Shown: positions 44,869-53,513, counted from the stretch's first letter. The stretch is 64,000 bases of DNA from Roseobacter sinensis (GCF_025755255.1 NZ_JALIEB010000016.1:19706-83705), one strand, 5' to 3'. Notes: generated from the letters alone by a model not told the origin. Numbers and translations: made by a program.

Positions 44869-46086
44869 ATGGCGACAGCACCATTCCGGCAAGATACAGG
44901 CGAGTTGGCCTTCGATGAAATCATCCTCCAGCAAGGAGAACTGATTTCCGATCGACTCAATATCTTGCGTCAGGAACAATACCCCCCCGATGCCCAGAAG
45001 GGTCTGCGGCAGTTTTCTCTCGCCGAAGTGGCCTATTTCCTCGGGGTCACGCAGTCGACGATCAAGAAGCTGCATCTGGAGGGCAAGGGACCGGAGCCAC
45101 AAACCTCGGCCTCTGGGCGGCGATCCTATTCCGCAGCACAGATGCTCGAGCTGCGCGCCTATCTCGATGCCCATGGCCGTCCGGGCAAGCGCCGTTACCT
45201 GCCCCACCGCACCGAAGGCGAAGAGCTGCATGTCATCTCCGTCGTCAACTTCAAGGGCGGTAGCGGCAAGACAACGACCGCCGCCCATCTGGCCCAGCAC
45301 CTGGCGCTCAAGGGCCACCGCGTGCTGGCGGTCGATCTCGATCCCCAGGCCTCGCTCACCGCGCTGCACGGCATTCAGCCTGAATTAGACTCTGTTTCCT
45401 CGCTTTACGAGACCCTGCGCTATGACGCGGAGCGCCAGCCGATCAGCGCGGTCATCCGGCCCACGAACTTCCCGAACCTCGATATCGTTCCGGCCAGCCT
45501 CGATCTGCAGGAATACGAATACGACACGCCGGTGGCCCTCACCAGTCGCGACCCCTCCGAGGGCCGCGCCTTCTTCACCCGCATCTCAAAAGCGCTGGAG
45601 GAAGTCGAAGACCGCTACGATGTGGTGGTGATCGATTGCCCGCCCCAGCTTGGATATCTGACCCTAACCGCGCTGACAGCCTCGAGTTCGGTACTGATCA
45701 CCGTGCATCCCCAGATGCTCGACGTGATGTCGATGAGCCAGTTCCTCCTGATGCTGGGCGGCATCCTGCGCACCATCCGCGAAGCCGGGGCCGAGATGCG
45801 GCTCAAATGGTTCCGCTATCTCGTCACGCGGTTCGAACCCACCGATGGGCCGCAAAAGCAGATGGTCGGCTTCCTGCAGGCAATGTTTCCCAACCAGATG
45901 CTCGAAGCGCAGATGGTGAAATCGACGGCGATCTCGGATGCCGGGATCACCAAGCAGACGCTTTACGAGGTCGAGCGGGCGCAGTTCGTGCGGTCGACCT
46001 ATGACCGCGCGATCACCTCTCTGAACGCCGTCAACGACGAGATCGCCGGTCTCGTGCATCAGGCCTGGGGGCGCGAAAGCCCATGA
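44869..46086 (+). CDS. repA: RepA, ParA-type partition ATPase of the repABC cassette
   Basis: A 405-aa protein. An N-terminal HTH (FSLAEVAYFLGVTQSTIKKL, about residues 49-68) is followed by a ParA ATPase with the deviant Walker A VNFKGGSGKTT (about residues 126-136), switch I/II region VVIDCPPQLGYLTL, and the usual C-terminal tail. It moves plasmid copies with RepB and represses its own operon. GGCGGCAGG precedes the ATG. Repeats on both sides fit RepB binding sites. Confidence 0.95.
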   Translation: MATAPFRQDTGELAFDEIILQQGELISDRLNILRQEQYPPDAQKGLRQFSLAEVAYFLGVTQSTIKKLHLEGKGPEPQTSASGRRSYSAAQMLELRAYLDAHGRPGKRRYLPHRTEGEELHVISVVNFKGGSGKTTTAAHLAQHLALKGHRVLAVDLDPQASLTALHGIQPELDSVSSLYETLRYDAERQPISAVIRPTNFPNLDIVPASLDLQEYEYDTPVALTSRDPSEGRAFFTRISKALEEVEDRYDVVVIDCPPQLGYLTLTALTASSSVLITVHPQMLDVMSMSQFLLMLGGILRTIREAGAEMRLKWFRYLVTRFEPTDGPQKQMVGFLQAMFPNQMLEAQMVKSTAISDAGITKQTLYEVERAQFVRSTYDRAITSLNAVNDEIAGLVHQAWGRESP

Positions 46087-46088
46087 GT

Positions 46089-46102
46089 TTGACAGCCGTG
46101 CA
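46089..46102 (+). repeat. TTGACAGCCGTGCA repeat, copy 2 (repA-repB gap)
   Basis: Second copy of the 14-mer, directly after the repA stop. It is exactly 22 bases (two helix turns) from copy 3, so two bound proteins would face the same side of the DNA. Confidence 0.75.
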
Positions 46103-46110
46103 GATGCGTT

Positions 46111-46124
46111 TTGACAGCCGTGCA
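46111..46124 (+). repeat. TTGACAGCCGTGCA repeat, copy 3 (repA-repB gap)
   Basis: Third copy, 22 bases from copy 2. The repA-repB gap is a usual place for parS-like sites in repABC plasmids. Confidence 0.75.
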
Positions 46125-46159
46125 GACGGGGGATTGCGTGCGCCGGAAAGGAGGGCATC

Positions 46160-47155
46160 ATGGCCAGAAAAGACCTGTTGAAATCCGTGATCGGGCAGCC
46201 GACAGACCCGCCGGTCGATGGGGGCCGCTCGAGCTACGCGATGCGGGGTGCCTCGAAATCCATGAAGGTCTCGATCGACAGTCTCGCCGAAAACTCCAAA
46301 CGGCTTCTTGAAGGCGAAACCATCGTCGAGATCGATCCCGCCTTGATCGATGCCTCTTTCGTCAATGACCGGCTCAGCGGCGATGACGAGGCCTTTGAGG
46401 AGTTGAAAGCCTCGATCGCATCAAGCGGTCAGGACACGCCGGTCCTGCTCAGACCGCATCCGGAGGCCGCCAATCGCTACATGGTCGTCTTCGGGCATCG
46501 CCGGGTGCGTGTCGCGCGCGCGCTCGGACGGCCGGTCCGCGCCGTGGTCAAGGAGATGGACGATGTCGCCCATGTGCTGGCGCAGGGCCAGGAGAACACG
46601 GCCCGGGCCGATCTTTCCTTCATCGAGAAGGCGCTGTTCGCCAGGAACCTGCATGATCTCGGTCAGGCCAAGGAGGTGATCCAGCAGGCGCTGACCATCG
46701 ACGGCACGCTCCTGTCGCGCATGCTGTCGGTCGCGGGGACGGTGCCCGGCCATGTCATCGCCGCGATCGGACCCGCCAAGCAGATCGGGCGGGACCGTTG
46801 GGAAGATTTCAAGAAGCTGATGGCAGTCAAAAGCAATGTCACGGTGGCCGACCGTATCCTAGCCACGGAGGGGTTTGACCAGCTCGACAGCGACACCAGG
46901 TTCGAAATTCTGCACAGCAAGGTGACCGAGGCGGGCAGGGCACCCCGGCGCCGGGCGGCGAAAGCCACCCCGGCCAAGCGCACCTGGACCGCCGGAGAGG
47001 GCCGGATCAAGGGCGTCATCGGACGCGCGGGCCGCGCCTATACCATCTCGCTGACCTCCAAGGATTCCGCAGGCTTTGGAGAGTTTCTCTCAGAGAACCT
47101 CGACCAGCTCTATGCGGAGTATCTGTCTCAATCGGAGGAGACATCGACATCATGA
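46160..47155 (+). CDS. repB: RepB, ParB-type partition protein of the repABC cassette
   Basis: A 331-aa DNA-binding protein. ParB domain: IDPALIDASFVNDRLSGDDE, IASSGQDTPVLLRPHP and the GHRRVRVARAL box (about residues 110-120); HTH around KEVIQQALTIDGTLLSRML. The C-terminal part is basic and then acidic. It binds parS-like sites and works with RepA. GAAAGGAG lies about 9 bases before the ATG; 74 bases separate it from repA. Confidence 0.95.
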   Translation: MARKDLLKSVIGQPTDPPVDGGRSSYAMRGASKSMKVSIDSLAENSKRLLEGETIVEIDPALIDASFVNDRLSGDDEAFEELKASIASSGQDTPVLLRPHPEAANRYMVVFGHRRVRVARALGRPVRAVVKEMDDVAHVLAQGQENTARADLSFIEKALFARNLHDLGQAKEVIQQALTIDGTLLSRMLSVAGTVPGHVIAAIGPAKQIGRDRWEDFKKLMAVKSNVTVADRILATEGFDQLDSDTRFEILHSKVTEAGRAPRRRAAKATPAKRTWTAGEGRIKGVIGRAGRAYTISLTSKDSAGFGEFLSENLDQLYAEYLSQSEETSTS

Positions 47156-47163
47156 CCTGAGGC

Positions 47164-47218
47164 AAAAGAAAAGCCCCCAAGCCGATCCGGCCCGAGAGCT
47201 TATCCAAATAGATTAGAC
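47164..47218 (-). ncRNA. antisense counter-transcript RNA (incRNA/ctRNA) of the repABC cassette
   Basis: The minus strand of the repB-repC gap has a promoter with TTGACA (47248-47253), a 17-base spacer and TATCCA (47225-47230), so transcription should start near 47218. About 55 nt later comes a terminator: 14-bp stem (47171-47184 with 47188-47201, including G-U pairs), three-base loop, and a T-rich run (TTCTTTT). This is the expected place, strand and size of the small RNA that limits RepC synthesis in repABC plasmids. Confidence 0.82.
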
Positions 47219-47224
47219 ACCTTC

Positions 47225-47253
47225 TGGATACCGCTCCCGCGAATCACTGTCAA
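47225..47253 (-). promoter_or_regulatory. promoter of the antisense counter-transcript
   Basis: TTGACA, 17-base spacer, TATCCA on the minus strand: perfect -35 and a fair -10 at ideal spacing, directly upstream of the ctRNA. Confidence 0.78.
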
Positions 47254-47319
47254 CGAAAGAACGTCGTTTTGGCGCACGGGACTCTTTTGCCTCCACAAAA
47301 CCGGAGGTGAGATACAGGC

Positions 47320-48585
47320 ATGACACAGAGCGGTTGGCGCAAGCCGACGCCGGCTCTCGGGACCGCGGATCAGCTGGCCCGAGACGGCGAACAGATTTCC
47401 ATTGCCAAGACACGCAGTGTCGTCGCGGCGAAACGTGTGGGGGCCCATATCGGGCTGAAAGCGGCAGATCTTCTGTTGCTCGATACGCTTGCGGCCTTTA
47501 CCCAGCCCCAGGATTGGGAGGAGGGGCGACGCCCCATCGTCTGGGCGTCGAACGCCTATCTGATGGAGCGGACCGGGTTTTCCCTGTCGACGCTCAAACG
47601 CCACGCCCGGCGCCTGGCGGAGGTCGGCGTGATCACTTTCCGGGACAGCCCGAATGGCAAACGCTGGGGCCGCCGCGATGCCGATGGTGTGATTGTCGAG
47701 GCCTACGGGTTCGATCTCGCCCCCTTGAGCGCCCGGGCCGCGGAGTTCGAGGCACTGGCGGCCGATCTGGCGGCTGAGCGCGTGCACTGTCAGCGTCTTC
47801 GGCGTCAGATCACAATTGCCCGGCGCAGTATCCGGGCGCGTCTCGAGGCGGCGCTGGAGCGCCAGGAACACATGCCGGGGCTCCGGAGCCTGCAACAGGC
47901 CTTCGAGGCGCTTCTGGCGCGTCTACCGGGCCCGCGTGCGGGGGCCGACATGCTTCAGCGACTGGCAAACCGCTTCGCTGACCTGCTGTCGCGGGTCGAG
48001 AAGGTGTTTCTGCGGGAGGCAAAACCTGTGGGTCAAAGCATAGAGATGACCAAAGAAAGAGAAAATATGGACCCCAGGGAGGTCAGTTCCGGACCTCACA
48101 TACTAATTACAAAACACCTTCATTCTGTAATAAGTAATTCCTCAGAAAATGAGGAAGCGGCAGCCGAACCGCCCGGACCGGCAACGCCAGCGCCTTTGGC
48201 ACGGACAGCGTCGGACAGTGGGGCAGGGGAGGCGAACAGACCGCAGGTCGGGATCGAGTTGGACACGATATTGCAAGCCTGCCCGGAATTCACTTCCTGG
48301 GGGCGCAATCTAGGTGGCTACATCCGCGATTGGCGCGATTTCGTGCGGGTCGCCGGTGAATTGCGGCCAATGATCGGCATTTCAGAACATGCCTGGGTCG
48401 CCGCACAGGAGCAGATGGGCAAACCCGCCGCTGCGGCTGCGTTTGCCTTGGTCTTCGAGAAGGTCCATTCAGGCGAGGTCAACTCGCCGGGCGGATATCT
48501 GCGGGGCATGGTCGAAAAGGCCGGGGCAGGGGAGCTGCATCTCGAGCGCAGTTTCTTCGGTCGGCTGAGCGAGATGGCGGCGTGA
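47320..48585 (+). CDS. repC: RepC, replication initiator of the repABC plasmid
   Basis: A 421-aa replication initiator. The N-terminal part is the winged-helix domain (GLKAADLLLLDTLAAFTQPQDW, then RPIVWASNAYLMERTGFSLSTLKRH, broken across residues 45-95). A helical middle and a Pro/Ala-rich linker (about residues 280-310) precede the C-terminal domain. The origin normally lies within repC. GGAGG lies 10-11 bases before the ATG; expression is limited by the antisense RNA in the gap. Confidence 0.95.
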   Translation: MTQSGWRKPTPALGTADQLARDGEQISIAKTRSVVAAKRVGAHIGLKAADLLLLDTLAAFTQPQDWEEGRRPIVWASNAYLMERTGFSLSTLKRHARRLAEVGVITFRDSPNGKRWGRRDADGVIVEAYGFDLAPLSARAAEFEALAADLAAERVHCQRLRRQITIARRSIRARLEAALERQEHMPGLRSLQQAFEALLARLPGPRAGADMLQRLANRFADLLSRVEKVFLREAKPVGQSIEMTKERENMDPREVSSGPHILITKHLHSVISNSSENEEAAAEPPGPATPAPLARTASDSGAGEANRPQVGIELDTILQACPEFTSWGRNLGGYIRDWRDFVRVAGELRPMIGISEHAWVAAQEQMGKPAAAAAFALVFEKVHSGEVNSPGGYLRGMVEKAGAGELHLERSFFGRLSEMAA

Positions 48586-48637
48586 GACCGGGCTTTGCTT
48601 TTCAAAAACCTTGCAAATCTTCCACGAGATGGAATAA

Positions 48638-49810
48638 ATGCAAGGTATGATCGTGCGCAATCACCTCAAACGGGTCGAAGACGCCCTCGATGTCCAGGCG
48701 GGGGTCGTCCTTCTCGGGCCGCGTCAGGTCGGCAAGACCACGCTGGCCCAGGATATCGCAGAAACCCGCGAGGCGATCTATCTCGACATGGAGCGGATCG
48801 CGGACAGGCAGATCCTCGAGGAGCCCGATCTCTATCTCGACGCGCAGATGGGCAAGCTGGTGGTCATCGACGAGGTGCAGCTGATGCCGGGGCTGTTCGG
48901 TGCCCTTCGGGGGCAGATCGACCGGCGACGGCGGGCCGGGCACCGCACCGGGCAATTCCTGCTCCTGGGGTCGGCCTCCAATACGCTGCTACAGCAAAGC
49001 GCGGAATCGCTGGCAGGCCGGGTCAGCTATCACGAATTAACGCCGTTCACGCTGGATGAAGTGAGGCAGGAGGCCTTGCAGAAGCTCTGGCTACGCGGCG
49101 GCTTTCCCGACAGCTTTCTCGCCCAATCGGACCGGGCCAGCCTGACCTGGCGCGAGGATTTCATTCGCACCTATCTCGAACGCGACATCCCGAGCTTCGG
49201 CCTGCGCATCCCGGCCGAAACCCTGCGGCGGTTCTGGACCATGCTGGCCCATGAGCAGGGCGGGCTCTTGAATGCGGCGAAGCTGGCGGCGGGCCTCGGC
49301 GTCTCTGGCCAAAGCATTGCGCGCTATCTCGATCTGCTGGTGGACCTGATGCTGGTGCGACGGCTCCCGCCCTGGCACGCGAATACCGGCAAGCGGCTGG
49401 TGAAATCGCCCAAGGTCTACATCCGCGATGCGGGTCTAACCCACGCGCTCTTGGGGATTGAGACGTCCGAGGCGCTGTTCGGTCATCCGGTGGTCGGCGG
49501 CTCCTGGGAAGGCTTCTGCATCGAAAACCTGATCGCGGCGGCCCCGCGGGGCACCGAAGCCAGTTTCTACCGCTCCTCTGCCGGGGCCGAGATCGACCTG
49601 ATCCTGAAATTGCCCGGCGGGGCGCTTTGGGCCATCGAGGTCAAACGCACGACCAGTCCCAAGGTCACCCGCGGATTCCATATCGCCGCTGACGATCTCG
49701 ACGTGGCGGAGCGGCTTCTGGTCTATGCCGAGACCCGCGAGGTGCCGGGGCAGGGTGGTCTGCGTGCCATGCCGCTCTTGGCCGCAATCGACCGGCTGCG
49801 CGCGCTCTAG
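48638..49810 (+). CDS. AAA_14 ATPase with DUF4143 (nuclease-fold C-terminus)
   Basis: A 390-aa protein. Walker A is LLGPRQVGKTTLAQD (about residues 26-40), Walker B KLVVIDEVQLMPG (about 76-88), sensor region FLLLGSASNTLL. The C-terminal DUF4143 part has EIDLILKLPGGALWAIEVKRTTSPK, a PD-(D/E)xK-like motif (E-I-D...E-V-K). The function of this widespread family is not settled; proposals include toxin-like or DNA-related roles. It follows repC by 52 bases on the same strand. An internal ATG at 48647 is also possible. Confidence 0.88.
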   Translation: MQGMIVRNHLKRVEDALDVQAGVVLLGPRQVGKTTLAQDIAETREAIYLDMERIADRQILEEPDLYLDAQMGKLVVIDEVQLMPGLFGALRGQIDRRRRAGHRTGQFLLLGSASNTLLQQSAESLAGRVSYHELTPFTLDEVRQEALQKLWLRGGFPDSFLAQSDRASLTWREDFIRTYLERDIPSFGLRIPAETLRRFWTMLAHEQGGLLNAAKLAAGLGVSGQSIARYLDLLVDLMLVRRLPPWHANTGKRLVKSPKVYIRDAGLTHALLGIETSEALFGHPVVGGSWEGFCIENLIAAAPRGTEASFYRSSAGAEIDLILKLPGGALWAIEVKRTTSPKVTRGFHIAADDLDVAERLLVYAETREVPGQGGLRAMPLLAAIDRLRAL

Positions 49811-50082
49811 GAGCGCATCTCCGCCTAGGTCCCCGCCAATCCGCGGCCCAAGCCCCGATGACACGGGGCTGATCAATCCTCGACCCGCCTGCCAGCTGCG
49901 CCTCCCGTCAGATCCCCCCGTGCGAGCAGGGGAGCGCGGGCGTGACAGACGCCGCCGCCAGCGCAATGGCCTGCCCGCGCCGGTCGCGGACGCTCCCCCG
50001 TGTTGACCATGCGCCGTCGGCTCACCGCGTCCGTCCTGCCTTTTCGCGTCCCGCACGAGGGACCTGCCGAAAGGAGGACATC
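49811..50082. other. short non-coding gap before ardC
   Basis: About 270 GC-rich bases. I see no gene; the ardC frame is open back to 49942 but lacks sense before the ATG at 50083. The right end carries the SD GGAGG. Confidence 0.5.
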
Positions 50083-50982
50083 ATGGCAAAACGACCCGAC
50101 ATCTACACCCGCGTCACCGCGAAGATCATCGCCGATCTCGAAGCCGGGACCCAACCCTGGCACAAGCCCTGGAACGCCGAACACCTTGCAGGGCGGATTT
50201 CCCGACCCTTGCGGCACAACGGGGTCGCCTATCGCGGTCTCAACATCGTCCTGCTCTGGGCCGCCTCGGTCGCCAAGGGCTTCGCCGCGCCGACCTGGAT
50301 GACCTATCGTCAGGCGTCAGAACTCGGCGGCCAGGTGCGCAAGGGCGCGAAGGGCGAGTTGGTCGTCTATGCAGACACCTTTCGCAAGACCGAAACCGAC
50401 GCCGCCGGTCAAGACCGTGAAGTCGCGATCCCCTTCATGAAAGGCTACACGGTTTTCAACGTCGATCAGATCGAGGGCCTTCCCGAGGCGTTCTATGCCG
50501 TCCCGGAGCCGATGCCTGACACAGTCGCGCGCGATGCAGCTGCCGACTCCTTCTTTGGAGCCACGGGGGCCGACATTCGTCACGGGGGAACTCAGGCCTA
50601 CTACGCTGTTGAGCCGGATTACGTGCAGATGCCGCCCTTCGAGACCTTCGAAGATCCCAAGAGCTACTACGCGACACTCGGTCATGAGATCACCCACTGG
50701 ACCCGCCATCCCGATCGCCTGGACCGGAGTTTCGGCCGAAAACGCTGGGGCGATGAAGGCTATGCGCAAGAGGAGCTTGTCGCGGAACTGGGCGCTGCGT
50801 TTCTGGCCGCCGATCTGGGATTGTCGCCGGATCCGCGCCCGGAGCATGCCGCCTATATCGATCATTGGCTTCGCGGTCTTCGAAGCGACCCGCGATATAT
50901 CTTCCAGGCCGCGGCCCATGCGCAGCGTGCGGTTGATTTTTTGCACGGTCTGCAACCGGATCGAGACGAGGCCGTCGCTTAG
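50083..50982 (+). CDS. ardC: ArdC-type antirestriction protein with zincin-like metallopeptidase domain
   Basis: A 299-aa protein with an N-terminal ssDNA-binding DUF1738/ArdC_N domain (IYTRVTAKIIADLEAGTQPW, RPLRHNGVAYRGLN, GAKGELVVYA) and a C-terminal zincin-like domain with HEITHW and the third ligand region EELVAELGAAFLAADLG. ArdC proteins protect incoming single-stranded plasmid DNA from restriction. AAAGGAGG lies 6-7 bases before the ATG at 50083. The insertion element follows 170 bases downstream. Confidence 0.92.
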   Translation: MAKRPDIYTRVTAKIIADLEAGTQPWHKPWNAEHLAGRISRPLRHNGVAYRGLNIVLLWAASVAKGFAAPTWMTYRQASELGGQVRKGAKGELVVYADTFRKTETDAAGQDREVAIPFMKGYTVFNVDQIEGLPEAFYAVPEPMPDTVARDAAADSFFGATGADIRHGGTQAYYAVEPDYVQMPPFETFEDPKSYYATLGHEITHWTRHPDRLDRSFGRKRWGDEGYAQEELVAELGAAFLAADLGLSPDPRPEHAAYIDHWLRGLRSDPRYIFQAAAHAQRAVDFLHGLQPDRDEAVA

Positions 50983-51154
50983 GCGGTCGCAAGACAGACC
51001 TGCCTAAGGGTTCGCAGGTGACGGTTCCGGACCTTCATCGCGCCAATAATCGGTGGCGGCAATGCGGGACGAAGCATGGGTAATCGGGCTGGCTGATTGG
51101 AGAGGTCAGGTTCTCGATAGAATGCAGTGATTGCTGCAATCTTAGGAGAACGAG
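50983..51154 (+). other. left non-coding end of the IS110-family element (possible bridge RNA region)
   Basis: 172 bases between the ardC stop and the transposase ATG. In IS110-group elements the non-coding left end carries the structured bridge RNA that guides the recombinase. The element's exact left boundary cannot be fixed by eye because IS110 elements often lack inverted repeats and duplications. Confidence 0.4.
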
Positions 51155-52189
51155 ATGGATTACTTTGTTGGTTTGGACGTGTCGCTACGGTCGGTTGCTG
51201 TCTGTGTGGTCGATGTGGATGGCCGATCGGTTCTTGAGCGCTCGGTCGCCTGCGAGATTGATGACATCAGCCGATGTCTTGCGGGCTTCCCGGCCTCTGA
51301 GCTGAGAATAGGCTTTGAAGCTGGCGCGATGAGCCAACACCTGTTCTTCGGATTGCAGGCGGCAGGCTTGAACGTCGTGTGTATGGAGGCACGGCAGGTG
51401 AATGCGGCGCTTTCGGCCATGCGCAACAAGACCGACAAAACAGACGCACGCGGTATTGCCAATGTACTTCGTTCTGGCTGGTTCAATCCTGTTCATATGA
51501 AGAGCCGGGAGGCGCACGCCGTGCGTGCACTGCTCAGCAGCCGCAAAGCAGTCCAGCGTAAGTGCATCGATCTGGCAAACGAGATACGTGGGCTGTTCCG
51601 GGTCTTTGGCTTGCGCCTGCCATCGCGTATTGATCAGGCATCCTTTGACGAGCGGGTGCGCCCAATCATCGAAGCAGACACAGACCTGTCACATGCATTG
51701 CTGCCGCTTTTGGATGCTCGCGCAGTTCTCTTCTCCACATACCGGGAACTGGATCGACGCGTGAAGCAAGCGGCCAGCCATGATGAGACCTGCCTGCGCT
51801 TCATGGCGATACCTGGCGTGGGACCAATCGCAGCTCTGACCTTCAAGGCAGCGGTGGATGATCCCAAACGCTTCACAAGTTCAAGGACCGTCGCCGCCCA
51901 CTTCGGCCTGACACCGAGGCGCTACCAGTCCGGGGAGATGGACAACCCTGGCCGTATCTCGAAGGCAGGAGATGCGGATGTTCGATCCGCGCTCTACGCA
52001 GCAGCAAACGCGATGATGATGCGGTCCGTCGCCAGCTCTGAGATCAAGAGCTGGGGCCTTCGGCTGATGCGTCGAAAAGGCCGCCGCAGAGCTGTCGTTG
52101 CCGTCGCCAGAAAGCTTGCTGTCGTCATGCACCGCATGTGGGCCGACAACACCGAGTTCCGTCAAAGACCGTTGGAGGGCGCCGCATGA
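51155..52189 (+). CDS. IS110-family transposase (DEDD recombinase)
   Basis: A 344-aa recombinase of normal length. The N-terminal RuvC-like domain shows FVGLDVSLRSVAVCVVD (first Asp), the Glu in IGFEAGAMSQ, and NKTDKTDARGIANVL (the last two acids). The C-terminal domain has MAIPGVGPIAALTFKAAVDD and ADVRSALYAAANAMM with the conserved Ser. TTAGGAGAACGAG gives an SD before the ATG. It looks intact. It sits at the left edge of the metal-resistance cassette. Confidence 0.95.
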   Translation: MDYFVGLDVSLRSVAVCVVDVDGRSVLERSVACEIDDISRCLAGFPASELRIGFEAGAMSQHLFFGLQAAGLNVVCMEARQVNAALSAMRNKTDKTDARGIANVLRSGWFNPVHMKSREAHAVRALLSSRKAVQRKCIDLANEIRGLFRVFGLRLPSRIDQASFDERVRPIIEADTDLSHALLPLLDARAVLFSTYRELDRRVKQAASHDETCLRFMAIPGVGPIAALTFKAAVDDPKRFTSSRTVAAHFGLTPRRYQSGEMDNPGRISKAGDADVRSALYAAANAMMMRSVASSEIKSWGLRLMRRKGRRRAVVAVARKLAVVMHRMWADNTEFRQRPLEGAA

Positions 52190-52480
52190 ACTGAACCTTC
52201 GACAATCAATGACGGGATCGTCCCTCACCGGACGAGGTCAGCGGATGACGCCGAAAATGGCTGCTGCGCCATTCAAAGCGCGAGACTAAGCTGGGCGCTC
52301 CGCGACCGATCCGACACATGCATGCAGCGGTCCAACCGAACCGGACCAACAATGACTGCGAAGAGAAGCTTGACCCGGATGAGAGACCCGATCCCACAGG
52401 ACGGAAACGAAACGATGAAATGAACTTGACCCAAACGCCCGATTAGAGAAGCTGCCACTCAACCAATGACTGCTTTCCCT
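52190..52480. other. non-coding stretch after the IS110 transposase
   Basis: About 290 bases between the transposase stop and the merR-like stop. It should include the right end of the IS110 element. I see no gene and no clear terminator. Confidence 0.5.
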
Positions 52481-52870
52481 TTAACTCGCCCGAAGCGCGT
52501 CGAGCATCGGGCAATCGCTTTTGCCATTTGCGCAATTCGAGACCAGCTCAGACAATGCTTTTTCGAGCTGCCTTAGCTCCTTTAATTTCGTTCGGACCTC
52601 AGCAAGATGCTTTCGCCCAAGCCCCTCAACTGTCTTGCACGAGTTGTTTGGTGCATCGGCTAGATCGCGGAGCGCTACTACGTCTGGGATTGAGAAACCC
52701 AGATCACGGCAGCGTTTGATGAAACGGAGTTCGGAAATCTCAGTGTCCGAATACGCTCGACGTCCGGACGCAGTGCGCCCTGCTTTCGATACTATGCCCT
52801 CACGCTCGTAATAGCGGATGGTCTCGATTGAAACGCCACTGAGACGGGACGCCTCACCTATCGCAATCAT
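52481..52870 (-). CDS. merR: MerR-family metal regulator of the mer-like operon
   Basis: A 129-aa regulator. HTH: MIAIGEASRLSGVSIETIRYYEREG (residues 1-25). The metal Cys are in NNSCKTVEGL (about residue 78) and SNCANGKSDCPML (about 113-120). Spacing between the last two is C-x6-C, shorter than the C-x8-C of classical mercury MerR and near the C-x7-C of CueR, so the metal is uncertain. It is divergent from the merT-like gene and overlaps no other gene. The shared promoter is at 52886. Confidence 0.85.
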   Translation of the reverse strand: MIAIGEASRLSGVSIETIRYYEREGIVSKAGRTASGRRAYSDTEISELRFIKRCRDLGFSIPDVVALRDLADAPNNSCKTVEGLGRKHLAEVRTKLKELRQLEKALSELVSNCANGKSDCPMLDALRAS

Positions 52871-52885
52871 GTGATCGAACCTCGC

Positions 52886-52916
52886 TTGCTTCTGTAGTTA
52901 CTACAGGATGCATAAA
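52886..52916 (+). promoter_or_regulatory. MerR-type promoter with 19-bp spacer (mer-like operon)
   Basis: TTGCTT (52886-52891), a 19-bp spacer and CATAAA (52911-52916). The spacer contains the perfect palindrome CTGTAG-TTA-CTACAG (52892-52906). The long spacer is the hallmark of promoters that MerR-family proteins untwist when metal binds. Confidence 0.85.
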
Positions 52917-52923
52917 CTCAGTC

Positions 52924-53307
52924 ATGATGTCGAATACTGAAACGCTTCGGGTTGAAACCAAAGGACCGAACCGACTGCTAATCGGTGGTGCTGGCTTGCT
53001 GGCCTTACTCAGCGCATCATGCTGCGTCCTGCCGATTGGGCTTTCAATCATCGGACTGGGCGGAACATGGCTTGTGACGCTTGGTCCATTTGTCGAGTAC
53101 CGCATCGAAATTCTCGTCCTCGTAGGAATGGTACTGGCTTGGGGTTGGCTTCGTCTCCGGCGACGTTGGCAGTGCGCAAGCCGCAGGCGTTCGAGCGTGG
53201 TCTTACTCAGCTTCACGACACTCGCGTTTCTTCTCGCCGCCAGTTCGCCTCTTTGGGAAGAAGACGCGGCGCGAACGATGTTTGCCTTGTTCAGGCAATA
53301 TAGGTGA
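52924..53307 (+). CDS. merT: MerT-like metal-uptake membrane protein
   Basis: A 127-aa protein with three membrane helices. The first contains LLALLSASCCVLPIGLSIIG, the vicinal Cys pair typical of MerT (residues about 33-34). The usual second Cys pair in the cytoplasmic loop is replaced by a single Cys in RRRWQCASRRR. MerT brings Hg(II) into the cell for reduction by MerA, but no merA is in the window. It starts 8 bases after the MerR-type promoter's -10, so the transcript has almost no leader. Confidence 0.82.
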   Translation: MMSNTETLRVETKGPNRLLIGGAGLLALLSASCCVLPIGLSIIGLGGTWLVTLGPFVEYRIEILVLVGMVLAWGWLRLRRRWQCASRRRSSVVLLSFTTLAFLLAASSPLWEEDAARTMFALFRQYR

Positions 53308-53513
53308 AGGGCTGGTTGCTTCCTTTGAGCCTTGGCGGTGCCGGATTGGCCGCCGTCTGTTGCCTGACGCCTTTTCTACCATGGTTGTTTTCACTTCTCG
53401 GCATCAGCGGGGCGCTTCGTTACGTCTATCGCCACGACGTGTTGCTTCCGATCCTTGCAGGTTTTCCCATTCTCACGGGGTACGTTCTATGGCGACGCAA
53501 ACGAACGAAGTAG
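53304..53513 (+). CDS. merF: MerF-like small membrane protein
   Basis: A 69-aa protein with two helices. The first holds GGAGLAAVCCLTPFLPWLF (Cys pair about residues 19-20) and the second LLPILAGFPILTGYVLW, the MerF layout, with a basic end (RRKRTK). MerF usually has a second Cys pair between the helices; here that region, LRYVYRHDV, has none. It overlaps the merT-like stop by 4 bases. Confidence 0.8.
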   Translation: MKGWLLPLSLGGAGLAAVCCLTPFLPWLFSLLGISGALRYVYRHDVLLPILAGFPILTGYVLWRRKRTK

